NCBI GenBank assembly: GCA_907163375.1
Contig: CAJQUW010007403.1
Span: 62,001 to 126,000, forward strand
DNA from: Prostheceraeus crozeri
Taxonomy: Eukaryota > Platyhelminthes > Polycladida > Euryleptidae
DNA length: 64,000 nt
Direction of reading: 5' to 3'
The position numbers and the translations under genes were made by a program. Shown piece by piece: positions 45,621-57,229 of the stretch. The notes beneath the pieces were generated by a model. It was given only the letters and a program-made list of their open reading frames with translations, made no database searches and was not told the DNA's origin. How positions within the stretch are numbered: position 1 is the first letter of the stretch; the number at the start of each line of letters is the position of its first letter.

Positions 45621-45827
45621 AAAATATTGTCACTGGAAGTCGGCGGAAAGCGGACCTGGACTGAAATTATCGCAACCCATAATCTAGCACTGTTTCTGTG
45701 CGGTCGCTCCTGATTGATAGAAATCAGTCATAATAAGCTCATCATATTCATGAATAACCATTCAATTAGGTCCTCATTCATACATTTCAAACTTTTTCAA
45801 TATGACATTTTACAGCACAGATATATA

Positions 45828-47221
45828 CTCAGTGACAAAAAGAATGAAACAAGTCCTGATATGAATACTTATGACTTAAACTTGGTTGTACTGTACGTTT
45901 GTTTGTTGTTTGTAAAAGGAGAACTCGAATGCTTTACTCAAAAACATTTAATTTGATACTCATGATTTTATCAACTTAAGTTAGAAACGGGTGTGACCAC
46001 CGCCAGCATCCAAACAGGCATCGATGCGTGAGGGCATGGATGAGCACAGTCGCTGAATGAATGCCAGGTCTAAGAGGTTCCACTGCTCGATCAGTCTGTC
46101 GGCCAACATCTTCAAAGACACTGGTGGGTGGTTGTACCTCTCCCTCACTCTGCGACCAAGTTCATCCCAGCAGTGCTCGATGCGGGAGAGGTCGGGAGAA
46201 CGTGAGGGCCATTCCAAGGTTGGGATTCCACTGCTTGCTATCCTGTTAGAGACCACTGAAGCGCGATGGGGCCTTGCGTTGTCATTCTGAAAAATCAATT
46301 GATTCGATGTCACTGCTGGAACCACGACCGGTGTCACGATCTCGTCGGCATATCGCTGTCCTGTCAATGTTCCTTTCACTACGATTGCTGGTGTTTTTCC
46401 ATTGTGCCAGATACCGGCCCAAACCATGACACTACCGCCGCCGTACCGGTCGTGTTCTTTGACGCAACATGGAGCAAATCGTTCACTTGGCAAGCGATGA
46501 ACACGGATCCGACCATCGTTGAAATCGAGAGTAAACATCAATTCATCAGTCCAGAGCACACGTTCCCACTGACTCACCCCACGACTGATGACCTTGACAC
46601 CACGTCATTCGTCTCCTTCGATGTTCCAGGCTCAGCGGAATTCTCACAGCGGGTCGTCGAGACTGTATACCAGCTTCTCGCAATCTTCGATATGCAGTTC
46701 GAACGCTACAGGCAACGTTCCCAGCAACATTCCAGTACACAATTAGCTTTGGAACGGACACAAATCTGTTTCTTTTAGCAGCTAAAACTAAGCGTGCATC
46801 TGTCCGCTTGGATGATACCCTTGGTCTTCCTGATCCGTTCTTCTTTTCCTTATTTCCTTCTGCTTTCCAACGACACCACCACCTCCATACAACGACCCTT
46901 GAAATTTTCAATTCTTTCGCAACAGTTGTAGATCTTTGCCCACAACGCATCATCCCAATTGTCATTCCTCTGGTAAAGTTATCGTGCGCCATTTCATAAG
47001 TCAAATCTGGTCAGCAGTAGGTGGTGATTCTGTTCAACTTCTAGCTGTTACTGTGATCAATATCAAATTTTGAAATTTGATGGTCCTATATCATTTCCCT
47101 TATCATACGGAGTTCAATGGTGATGCATAGAAAGCGAGATATCATCTCAAACCATAGAAAAAAATGAAACAAACTTTCATTCAAGTCAATGATAGTTGGT
47201 TTCATTATTTATGTCAGTGAG
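45828..47221 (-). mobile_element. Tc1-like transposon, second family
   Basis: The ends read CTCAGTGACAAAAAGAATGA (from 45828) and, inward from 47221, CTCACTGACATAAATAATGA, followed by AAC in both. TA flanks both sides (45826-45827 and 47222-47223). The total of 1394 bp is compact but normal. The transposase lies on the minus strand with one frame change. Confidence 0.85.
45981..46992 (-). pseudogene. Tc1-like transposase (DD34E) with one frameshift
   Basis: The start is taken at ATG 46992 (MAHDNFTRGMTIGMMRCGQR). The N-terminal frame carries two helix-turn-helix regions (STTVAKELKISRVVVWRWW, then VRTAYRRLREAGIQ) around a GRPRVS motif. It overlaps the second frame at 46546-46577, where one base must have been gained or lost. 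The second frame has RVLWTDELMF (first Asp), SVMVWAGIW, FQNDNARPHRA (second Asp) and SPDLSRIEHCW (Glu) 34 residues on. It ends with MPSRIDACLDAGGGHTRF, the usual family C terminus. All catalytic residues survive. It belongs to a different Tc1 family from the element at 34721. Confidence 0.85.
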
Positions 47222-49098
47222 TACTAATACAATTTGTTTTATCTTTGTTTCATAGACGCTCGGAATATTGATGAGCTGCTACTTAACCTGAATGACTGTT
47301 TAATCAACATCAAAAGGATTCAAAGATGGATTAATATATGTACCAAAATTGTGTTTATGTGGAGCTATATGCATTCTTTTTCTGCAGTTTCATTCATAAT
47401 AATTTCATTCAATTAGTTGCAAAGTGTTTTAATAATGTAGCTTCTACAGCTGGTTAAAACGAATATTTTATCGAGAAGGTAATGCTGATGATAATGCTGT
47501 TGTTCAATTGAACTCAAAACATTAAAATTCGCTCCTTGATTATATTCGATCTACGCAAACCGTAAATTGTATATGCACAGTGCACTGTAAATCTTCAGCT
47601 ACCAAATGAAATAATTTTCGCTGCAAAACCAACTCATCAAAAGCTAATATTTCTTTCCAAATAAAGATGTTTTCTTTTGGATACCAGACCGTGTTCATCT
47701 GGTAGCGGCCGCTTGGGCAAAATCCGGCGGTCTGGTAGGCAAATTGCTACCAGACCTTAATGCTGCTGCCAAATCACCTTGAATTCTATTGGTTGCTATC
47801 TATTTTTTTTTCTTCATTTCGCATCAATTACGATTCGCTACCAAATGATCTGGCACCCATGAAATCTTGATCAATCTTAAATTTCACTGAAACGTTTCAT
47901 ATTTACTACTTATACTACTTATGAATAGTGGATTTACTACATACTTTTATGCGGCAGTCGTTTTTTGCATTCTAAAGGTAAGTGACCTTTCTGAAGTCGT
48001 TTGGATCAGAATTCAGATCTAATCTCCTAATTCTATCCAAATGGGAAAATGCTGATTCCATTTACTGAAATGAAAAAAACTCATTTGGACTGAACGTTTA
48101 CTTCACTGTAACCACATTTCTTTATATTTCTCAAACAATTGTATTTGTTATTTCATGAATTAACATGTACTATCATTTCGGATTGATTCCCAGCTTCATT
48201 TGAAATTCACGTTATGACATTGTTTATAGTGCTAAACTTATTGGTTATCTGTAAAATCTAAGACTTCCGTGTAAATAATCAAATTCAATATTGTAAGTTA
48301 GACTCTTAAATGTCAATGTGAAAAACTTTATAGTCGTTGGTTGCACCGCTGTTGAATTTTCATGAAAATAAAATAAGAACGTTACTGGAAAATATACTCT
48401 AAATTTGACATGTACCATAAATCATTCCAATGCAAACTTTGAAGATCACAATGTAAATCATGACATGAAAATTGTCTAAGTTAATGTCATAGAGTAGGTA
48501 TATTAGGTAGAGTCGTAAGTCCGCATTTACTAAATCCCCAATGGGTATACACTTTCGATTTTACTGTGTATACACAACTCAAGGGAGATACAGTTGGCAT
48601 TGCCACCAAATGTGAGATATGCAAATTTTTGCAGTTTTGCAGAAATTACAACAGAATTGAGTGATCATGATTGTAATGCATTAGGAATGATGGTATTTCA
48701 CAGATTCTCATGACTGCCTTGGAGATTTAATGTTTGTGAAATTAGCAATTCGATGGGTTCTTATTACTTTCATGCTCAACCTCAAGGGTATTTTCATATC
48801 ACAGACAACCTGCAACTGGCAGAAAAATCACATAATCAAAGACAATGATTTCAATTAACTTTGAAAGACAAATGGGTCCACATTCAGATTCTAGAAATAA
48901 AACATGAATTTAGTGAATCATAAATGCCGGCGAAAATTGAATTAAAAACTTGAAATTTCAGCCAAGAAAGCACGAATAATATCGCGACTTTTTCATGAAG
49001 ACTTTCATTTCATTATAATACAATTCATGACATTCCCTCGATAATCAGCTTTATTTCCGCTTAGTTAGGATGCTTATTAGCAAATGAGGGGCTCAGGC

Positions 49099-49322
49099 GC
49101 AAAAACCGATAAACGCCATTTTTGAAAAATTGAGTTAAGCACACCATGACATTCTTTATTATGATCCTGTTCCAGGTGTCAAATCAGAATTTTCGATATT
49201 TGTTATTTTCCGCTTTGATGCTTTAACAAAAATTTGCCTCTTTTGCAAAAACCGATAAACGCCATGACTAATTTTTTGCAAAAACCGATATACACCATAA
49301 CTAGAGTTTTGCAAAAACCGAT
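49099..49322 (+). repeat. Four subterminal GCAAAAACCGAT repeats, left end
   Basis: Exact copies lie at 49099-49110, 49245-49256, 49278-49289 and 49311-49322, the last three at 33-bp spacing and most followed by AAAC/ATAC GCCAT-like sequence. They probably bind the transposase. The 33-bp period is about three helical turns, which would put the sites on the same face of DNA. Confidence 0.85.
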
Positions 49323-49605
49323 AAATCCATTTTTTGGTATTTCAAAGATCTGAAACTGTAACGCAAAAAAGGAATCAAATGATTGGTAAATGCCAGTTAC
49401 TTATCAGTCAATAAAATGTTAGAAACGTCACGTATTTCCCTTTTTGGTCATGTTATCGTGACATACAACGATTGACTGAAATCGAATCTAATCATTCAAC
49501 AACTTCCCTAAGTAACAGTACGCTTTCTGATGACCTATTCTGTGACGTTCTTTTGTATCAGTGTTAATAACCTTGTTTCATATTCGCTACAAGCAGCAGC
49601 TTGTA

Positions 49606-51943
49606 ATGGAAGATTTGAATTCGATGGATGAACCTGTCGTAATGACATCAATTGGACGATGTAAAAAACGAAATCCTGAAGAAACAGCTCGAGCGATCGC
49701 CAAAAAAGGACGACATTGTGCATTGGGTAAAATTCCTGGTACTGCGTGTATTCATAACAACTCCATGTGCATGGCTTCGACTCTTAGTGCTGAAGAAATC
49801 GCTGATATACATGGTCGACTATACACGCAGCCAGTGAAAACAAAACAATATTCTACGCTGTTGTCTTATATGACCATTCAAAAAGTTCAACGTCGTCGCT
49901 CTCAAGGGAATGATCAGCAACGCCAGAAAAAGAGGGACATAGATGCGAAATATCATGTATTAAGGGGCAAAGAACGTGTTCCAGTATGCAAGGCATCATT
50001 CCTCAGCATATTTTGTGAGTACGCATTTGTTTGATAGTAATATGCAGTACAAGCTACGAACGTTCATTTACATGTACATGCAAATCTTCGTTACAGTTTA
50101 TATTTAAGAATGTGACTTAACAAAATTTTCTACGTTATCCAAATCATTTGGAATCAGCAATCTGGATTTGCACAATCATGTTTTTGCCGCATTATTCAAT
50201 GAATGACATTTTATGCTAGATCAAACGTTCCTCTACAACTCGTAAACATTTCCAGTTAATGTTTCTAAAGTCCTTAAAAGATCTAGAAATTAATGTGAAT
50301 GTAGTAAAAGTAAGCAAGCCATGCTCTGATTGGACTGTTTGCTTGTGATATATATTTCTCACCACAAAATAATAATTGTGTTGTCTAGATAATTATATAG
50401 CATCAGTTATTATCAATGATGTACATGAAGGGCCGATATGCACAGCAGTCTTCGAAACAGCTTTTCTGATTAAGTTGAATTTAGCTTCAATTATGTCGTC
50501 ATGTGTGCTGGTATGCGTGACATATCAGTTGCACCAAATCAAATTCAAATTGTGTAAGACGATATTCCGATTTCATTTCAGGTGTCGGTAAAGATCGAGT
50601 TTCAAATATTGCAAAATATTGGTTTGAAAATGGAGTGGCTCCACCAGAGAATCGAGGCGGGGCACGTAATGTAGAAGAAAAGAAGATTAGAAGAGAAGCC
50701 GTTCAGCGTCATATTGAAAGTTTTACTTGCCGAGCTTCTCACTGTGCTCGTCGCGATTCACCTGGGCGGAAATACTTGCCGTCTGATCTGACGTCGTTGC
50801 CAAAATGCATAAGCTGTTCCGCGAGCAGAATGATGCTCAAATTTCAATGTCATATGCCTTTTATCACAGTGTCTTCTCCTATGATTTCAATCTAGGTTTC
50901 GGTCATCCTTCTAAAGATGTATGTTAATGTAGTACCTGTGTCAAATTCCGAATGAGAATGAAGGATCCAGAATTAAGCGAGGAAGCAAAGCGTGATTTAA
51001 CTGTTATGTATATCCTTCATCGTCGCCGAGGAAGCAAGTTCTACGACGTCATGAATGCTGTTGAGGATACGTTCACGATATGCTTTATATAATGAAAAAT
51101 CTCGTGCTACCAAAAACCTCAATTGGGCAAGCTTACTACTCCAGGCAGTTGTATTTGTATGTATTTGGTGTTGTAAGGCACCGTGGTAAGAATCAACCAC
51201 AATCTAAAAATGATATTCAGCTTTTTGTTTGGCTAGAAAACCAAAATAGAAAAGATAGCAACATGGTTGCATTCTTTTACAGCACGTCGTTAATGAAGAT
51301 CTGTCCCACTATCTTACACCAAGGCTTTTTTTCAGATTCTTGTTATGGACAAAACAAGAACATAAACGTTTTATCTATGCTATTTGCCGTTCGAAACAAA
51401 GTCTTCCGTGACTTGGCCATTGAGTACACCTTTCCGATTCGTGGACACAGCTTCTTACCAGCTGATCGCGTCTTTGGGAGAATTGAGCAGGAGATCCGTA
51501 GGAGAGACACCATATTGCTCCCTCAGAAATACGTAAACATCTTGAGAAATCATGGCAATGTCCACGTGTACGGAACAAATTGGCAATGTCGTGATTACAA
51601 GGCTGCTGCACGTTTACATTGTAAATCCACCAGGTCTTTTAAGATCAGTGATGCCAGATTCCTCAAAATTGACGGCAAAGCTCTGGGACATAAAAGGTTC
51701 TTCAGTCAAGAATTCACGCAACAGAACATCTTAAAAAGAGGAAAAAGTTGGGATACGTTCGACCCTCATTTGATGCCTATGATAAACTGTGTTAATGATG
51801 CAAAACGAAGCGATCTGCTAAAACTGCTCAGTGAAATAGGGGCAGATAGGACTGTCACGCAGTTTTATCAGGACGCTTTGGCAATTGAGCAGTCGGCAGA
51901 AATTGGTGCTCAGGACTTGGAAGAAAGTAGTGATGAAAGTTGA
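49606..51943 (+). pseudogene. Sola-like transposase (GQNKN family), intron-bearing and broken
   Basis: The start is taken at ATG 49606. Exon 1 (to 50014) reads MEDLNSMDEPVVMTSIGRCK, KYHVLRGKERVPVCKASFLS. A likely intron (TGTGAGT donor at 50015, TTTCATTTCAG acceptor at 50581) then joins in frame to VGKDRVSNIAKYWFENG and RRDSPGRKYLPSDLT. Between about 50800 and 51090 the frame changes at least twice and one TAA intervenes, although conserved text is still readable (FREQNDAQISMSYAFYH, STCVKFRMRMKDPELSEEAK). The long final part (51080-51943) has LVLPKTSIGQAYYSRQLYLY, FSDSCYGQNKN, YTFPIRGHSFLPADRVFG and RIEQEIRRRD, acidic positions that could form the active site. It ends in an acidic tail at TGA 51941-51943. 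The family recurs in many animals as uncharacterised proteins. Confidence 0.65.
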
Positions 51944-52297
51944 TTTGACTTGATCGATTCATTCTTCGTTCCATTTGCAAGATTTGCATTTCTAGTAATA
52001 AGTAAAACTAAGCAATTTTTTTATATGAAAGAGTGATTATGAATGATAGAGATTATGTTTGTGTGACATTTTGATATTTTCATTTCCTCGATGCTTTTGC
52101 AAAAGCAGATATCAAATTTTTCCTCGAATTCATAGAACCCTGCCAGTTTAGGCAAGCCTACACACTTTCAAATTTTGAAATGCTATTTATAGCAAGTGGG
52201 AATTGAAATTTCGAAAACTGATGTCAGAATCAAAACTTTCATACCCTAGATACATTATATCAACGTTTCCATTGATTTTAGAAAACCTTTTGGATTT

Positions 52298-52533
52298 ATC
52301 GGTTTTTGCTAAAAAAGGTTTCATGGATATATCGGTTTTTGCAAAATATTTTTGACAAAATAGTCTCGAGGGCCAAAAATATGAAACCATGATTTGCCAA
52401 TTTTTGAGAATCATATTGAATAGCCATTATAATGTACTAGAAACTGAATTTGATTTGTAATAATCATTAATAAATGCACAGCAGAAATCTTCATTTTACT
52501 CAATTTGAGAAAAATGGATATATCGGTTTTTGC
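52298..52533 (-). repeat. Three subterminal GCAAAAACCGAT repeats, right end
   Basis: Exact inverted copies (ATCGGTTTTTGC on the plus strand) lie at 52298-52309, 52331-52342 and 52522-52533. The first two are again 33 bp apart, mirroring the left end. They form the right-hand set of putative transposase-binding sites. Confidence 0.85.
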
Positions 52534-53074
52534 GCCTGAACCCTTCAAATATTCATTCCTTTTGATATCCAACCTGTCTCATGCTACTTATATAGGGGAG
52601 TCTTCTCCGTAGTATATAAATTGGCAAATTTTGAGCTTTTTCAAAAGTACTCAAATAATTTTTTGGACCACGGAAATGCAATCTCCGCAAAAAACTGAAT
52701 CTTTTCATATCAAAATTTTCACTGTATATAGATACTTTTTTGAGTCGACACTCTACCTATATATCCCTACTCTATGGTTAATGTATTTTAAGACAATTTC
52801 AAAAGTAAAAAATGCTTTTTTCTCGTGTAAAGAGGAATCCACTACAGGGTCTGAACATATCCGCATTATCAATCACATGGTATCAACAAAGCAAAACTTG
52901 AAAGGAGACTAAATTGAAATCGATCATGGAGAATTCAAATGAAAGTCGGCTAAACAATTATCGATAGCAATGATTTCAACTCTTCTACTGGTAGAAACTT
53001 GGTATCATCCATGATACAATATTATGAAAATCATTTGATCCACATTTAAGTAGGTAGGTATGCTTTATTAACAT

Positions 53075-54772
53075 CAGGGTTGACTTTTTGCCGGCTAAAA
53101 CTGGTTTTTGCCACTAAGTGGTAAAAACCGCCTAAAACTAAAATTACGAAAAATCAGTCTATTTCTTCACGAAATGATCGACAGCAAGTTGGGGTTTAAG
53201 TATTTCGGTGCATGCGGGTTTACGGTTTGCAACTCTTATCTTCCAAAACATGACATTCATTCTGTGATGGAACCACGCAGGTTTTTGTAACGAACGACAA
53301 ACGATGTTGTCTTTCTTTACGATTGCTCTGCCCTTTTCTTGTGATTTAAGAGCAAATGTAGACTTCAGCACCATTTTGGCTCTTTGGTTCATGTAACAGA
53401 AGTTGTTAGATACTCGCAGACTTATCATCAAATGAATGAAAAAATGAAAATAAATATATGAATAAAACTGGTTTATACATAGAACTAAATTAAGCAAACC
53501 ACTTTCTTCATGTGGACGAGCTTCAATAATCCCACTGTTATTCTTCTGTGTTGAGTGCTTAGCAAGAATGTAGAGTGTATTTTAATAGTAGCTTAGGTTT
53601 CATCAGATCTAGATTCGAACCCAGGTCTCATGAACGCAGAGAAAGCACTCTATCAAAAAGTCTCTGCACTGGAAAATCTCACCTCCAAATCAAGCAATGT
53701 GCAACAGACACTTAGAATGCATTTCTACTTTTTTTAGAATTATACTAAATGCTTTTTTAGAATTATACTAATGCTTGTGACTGTAGCAGGAAATCATGAT
53801 TTGTAAGAACAAATAATAATTAAATAGCATATAGTTCGCACCAGCAATCTTGATAAAGTGAGGTATAATGTATGTCTGAACAGCTTCAGTTATAATCTCA
53901 ACAAAAGAACATGTCCAGTAAGCTGAAAAATTGATCTTGTTAATAGAATCTGAGAGCGGCAAACAATTTTGACATTATTGTGATATACAAGTTTGTTTAA
54001 CGTTCTTGAAATTTCGATATTTTGAGCTCAAATCAAAACTTTACTTTCGGTTTTAAATTCATTTAACATAACCTTATCTTCCAAATATGTGAGGGTTAAT
54101 TATCATGACATAAAAAATGTTGAAGGGCAAAATTTTTAATCTAGCCCTTCTGGGAGTGCAGGATAAATTTCATAGTAATATTCGTGTAATCACAATGGGT
54201 ATGGGACATTTGCCACAGATTTAGAAGACAAGCTTTTCTATGAGATCAGCAGGGAGGTTAATCGTAGAAATCCGAGGCCAAATTTCTACATTTTCCTACT
54301 TTCTAGCTTCATGGAATACCTGTTTTCGATCTTTTATATACAGCCAAGTGATTTCCTTTCAGCATGGACGTCATGGTTGCATCTTACAATGAATGAAATT
54401 CGTAAAGCAACAAAATGCGTGCACGCCTAGAAGAATAATGCACAACAGCTTTATAACAATATTTTTTGTAATAATTCATATTCTTACACCTATACTTGGA
54501 ACATATTCTTGATTGAAATGCGATATTGATAGGTTTGAATTGTAAAAATGCAGGCCTAAATGTTTATCGAATGATGAAAAAGCAAAGTGAACTAATTGCG
54601 ACTAACGTTCATCAATAAAGTAAGGAGTGACGATGATCCCTTATATTGTATGTACCAAAAAAACTTAATCAGTAATGCTGGAAAAATAGTTTTTGCCAGT
54701 TTTAGCCGAAAAATGGTGACAAAAGCTGCTTGTTTTTACCAGGTTTTTACCGGTTTTTACCGGCCAACCCTG
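53075..54772. mobile_element. Non-autonomous hAT (CAGGGTTG ends), 1.7 kb
   Basis: The ends CAGGGTTGACTTTTTGCCGG (53075) and, inward from 54772, CAGGGTTGGCCGGTAAAAAC are flanked by the exact 8-bp duplication ATTAACAT (53067-53074 and 54773-54780). CAGGGTTG is a common hAT terminus. GGTTTTTACC, GGTTTTTGCC and GGCTAAAACTGG words recur near both ends. The open frames inside share nothing with hAT transposases. A tRNA-like sequence lies at 53608-53673. Confidence 0.8.
53608..53673 (-). tRNA. tRNA-like sequence (SINE head)
   Basis: On the minus strand a near A box (TGATAGAGTGC) and a B box (GGGTTCGAATC) flank a possible anticodon arm TCTC...GAGA with TTC in the loop. The acceptor stem is not convincing. 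It is probably a tRNA-derived SINE fragment within the hAT element. Confidence 0.35.
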
Positions 54773-54858
54773 ATTAACATACGTACTTATGCGACTATAG
54801 AAGAAAGAGAAGCATCTGGTAGGCACCATGCAGGTCTGGTGGCTTTGCTGCCAAACAG

Positions 54859-57229
54859 TGAATAACGCTAACAAATGAAAAGCATTAGAGCATTTGGTAG
54901 CAAACAGAGTTGGAAAAGTCGGGATTGGAATTAATTCCGATCCGGAATTAATTTCATTTTTCGTCGGAATTGGAATTGGAATTGACCTTGATAAACCTCA
55001 ATTCCAGTTTTTCGATAGACCTGTGATAAATCTGTTTGTACAAAAATTGAAATCACAGTACTCGGCCCTTGTGTTAACTGCTCGCAGAGGTGTGTGTGAG
55101 AGAGAGAGAGAGATGTGCTAAATCAAAGATTGTCATAACGCAAGGACCGGATCATTTACAATTTCTTCACATCATACAGTACTCATAATTCTCTCAATTA
55201 TATTACAGGTGAGATAGTAGATTTACCACATCCATGATTACAGCATACTATGATGAGTGTGCTGCAGAAATATTTAATCGATATACATGCACTTTGGAAA
55301 CATGAATTATATGTTTGATGTTCTTTTATGTAAATATTTTCCGGCCCTTGCACTCAAGTATTTATTAAAGGTGCGATGTTGATGTGTATGAATGATGTCC
55401 TATAATAGAAATTCAGCGGGAATTATTACATATTTAAAAACGCACATATCAGATCTTGCATATAAACGTTGTTAATCAAATATTAATTTGTGAAATTAAA
55501 TTAAATGATCTTGTGATATTGTATTTCATCGCGACTTCTCATAAGACTGACTTGACGTTCATACATTTACTTTTCATGACTCACAGCTTCAATCAATGAC
55601 AATGTGGTGTTGCAGACTGTCATCAGAATTTACTTGTATATATTCATCATCATCACTATCATTCTTCAAGTTGCCTGTAAATTTATTATATAATATCTAT
55701 GTGTCAAATTTACTTGTATCTGTGGGTATTTTCTCATGAAAATAAAACCCTTGAATTTTTGAGAGAGAGAGAGAGAGAGTTCGACAGAGGGAGCTTCATT
55801 CTATTGTTGAATAAAGGGTGTTAATTGTGACTTCGATGGGCCTACATCCCCGGACAATGTTAATTCAGCGATTAAGCAAACAATGAAAAGACAATCATCT
55901 TTGTTCAATCTGTTATTTAGCTATTTATCAAGTAAGATAATTAATCAAAATAAAACAATTGTAGAATTTAGTTCTTGATAGGATAAGCACAAAAATTGGA
56001 GATTAACGTAATTGTTGTACACACGAAAAACAATTGGTTTGAAAAGAGGAAAATTAGCGCTGCAGTAAAGGGCAGCAACCCTGTCAGTTCAAATCACAAT
56101 ATAGACAGTGTCAACAAATTATTCTAATAATCAAGGATTCGATTAAAATGGCAATTACATGAAATATTATTCAACTTCCAATCACAGCAATTAACAATAT
56201 TAATTTTTAAGACTACAATTATATAGATACGATACGCAACGAAAAAGAAAACTTAAAATTTACAGTTCACTTCTTAATGTGGAGTTCACTTCAATTCGAT
56301 CGGACTCACTTATACCAAAATAATATCATAAATATCAGTGTTACTTACCGTTAATCTTCAATCGCGCTCGCTGATGTGTTGTCGTATACGCTGTTGCAGG
56401 GAACCCTAGTTGGCTTCACCAAGGAACGGACACTACCTCTGTCAATTTCATTCACGCCTACAAAATGAGGACGACTGATTCTTTCATTCGCAAGCTGATC
56501 AGAAAATTGTTATACAAAAATGCAACAATAAGATTAACAGTGTGCACGGTATTCATAGTGTATCGACGCGCAGACGCTTGGATGACTAACCTCACGATCA
56601 TTCGTTTAGTATTGAAGACAGACGATCGATAATTATCCTTATTTGTAGCACTTTCTCAACATTCGACTGTCATTTGCCTCATTTCCGCATTCAGTGTTCC
56701 CTGGCTGTTGTGTTGTTGTTCACTGGAAGCTGTTGTTGTTGTTTATTCTGTAGTTAAGTTACACCGCGAGAGCCCGGAGTTCTTCTAACAGCTACTGAAG
56801 ATGTCGTATGTGTTGTTGTTGGCAGTTGTTCCTCTGTCAATTTCTCATCGTTTCCAATTTATACAAATTTTTGAGACTTGACGATAAATCTTTCTTTTGA
56901 AAATTGAAAGAGTTTCCTTTAATCTCTGCTCGTTAGCTTTCGATCCGACCACATTTCGTTCTTATCATGGAATTTTTAATCTCCGTTTTTAACGTGGAGC
57001 ATTAATCAGTTTTCATGATATCATTTTTATCGTCGCTCATTCTTTCATCAACAATCACGTTATTCGCACATTGAATTTCTTTCTTCTGTCAGTCTATTAA
57101 TAGATTTATGTCCATCTCATATCTTCTCTCTCTCTCAACATTTTATTATTTGCTGACCGTTAATTTTCTTTTCTTTCAAGAGATAGTGAATATCTCGTTT
57201 ACGAAACGAAAATGGCGTGAGAACATAAG
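54859..57229. other. Mostly unassigned; possible minus-strand first exon
   Basis: GGAATTGGAATT words cluster at 54915-55005 and short GA repeats lie at 55098-55112 and 55761-55780. On the minus strand a strong splice donor (AACG followed by GTAAGTAA) sits at 56342-56349, after CAG/AAC-rich sequence at 56390-56770. It could be the border of an untranslated first exon of a minus-strand gene; no coding sequence supports it. Confidence 0.3.

Larger units (their letters stand above)
49086..52546 (+). mobile_element. Sola-like DNA transposon with subterminal dodecamers
   Basis: The inverted repeats are about 50 bp: GAGGGGCTCAGGCGC at 49086 and, inward from 52546, GAAGGGTTCAGGCGC, both continuing AAAAACCGATA and later CCATTTTT and ATTGAGT. 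A 4-bp duplication AAAT flanks it (49082-49085 and 52547-52550). A 4-bp duplication together with a large protein bearing the GQNKN motif fits the Sola superfamily, though I assign this from memory. The dodecamer GCAAAAACCGAT occurs four times inside the left end and three times inverted inside the right end. One broken protein-coding gene lies between. It sits inside the hAT MITE 48488-52776. Confidence 0.65.
48488..52776. mobile_element. hAT-type MITE (CATAGAGTAGG ends) split by a Sola-like element
   Basis: The ends CATAGAGTAGGTATAT (48488) and, inward from 52776, CATAGAGTAGGGATAT are inverted for about 25-30 bp, both continuing TAGGTAGAGT. The 8-bp duplication GTTAATGT is exact at 48480-48487 and 52777-52784. 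Subtracting the element at 49086-52546 and its 4-bp duplication leaves about 820 bp without coding capacity. The duplication length places it with hAT elements. Confidence 0.75.
47583..54858. mobile_element. Probable CACTGT MITE with CTGGTAG words, split by two nested elements
   Basis: The left end CACTGTAAATC at 47583 is followed by many CTGGTAG, GCTACCAG and ATACCAG words up to about 47850. A core at 48150-48316 is homologous to the core of the MITE at 18210-19207 and lies at a similar distance from the left end. Similar words recur at 54810-54850 (ATCTGGTAGG, GTCTGGTGGC), ending CCAAACAGTG at 54858. The two hAT-type insertions (48488-52776 and 53075-54772) would split it. No flanking TA pair is left, and the right border is tentative. 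Confidence 0.4.
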
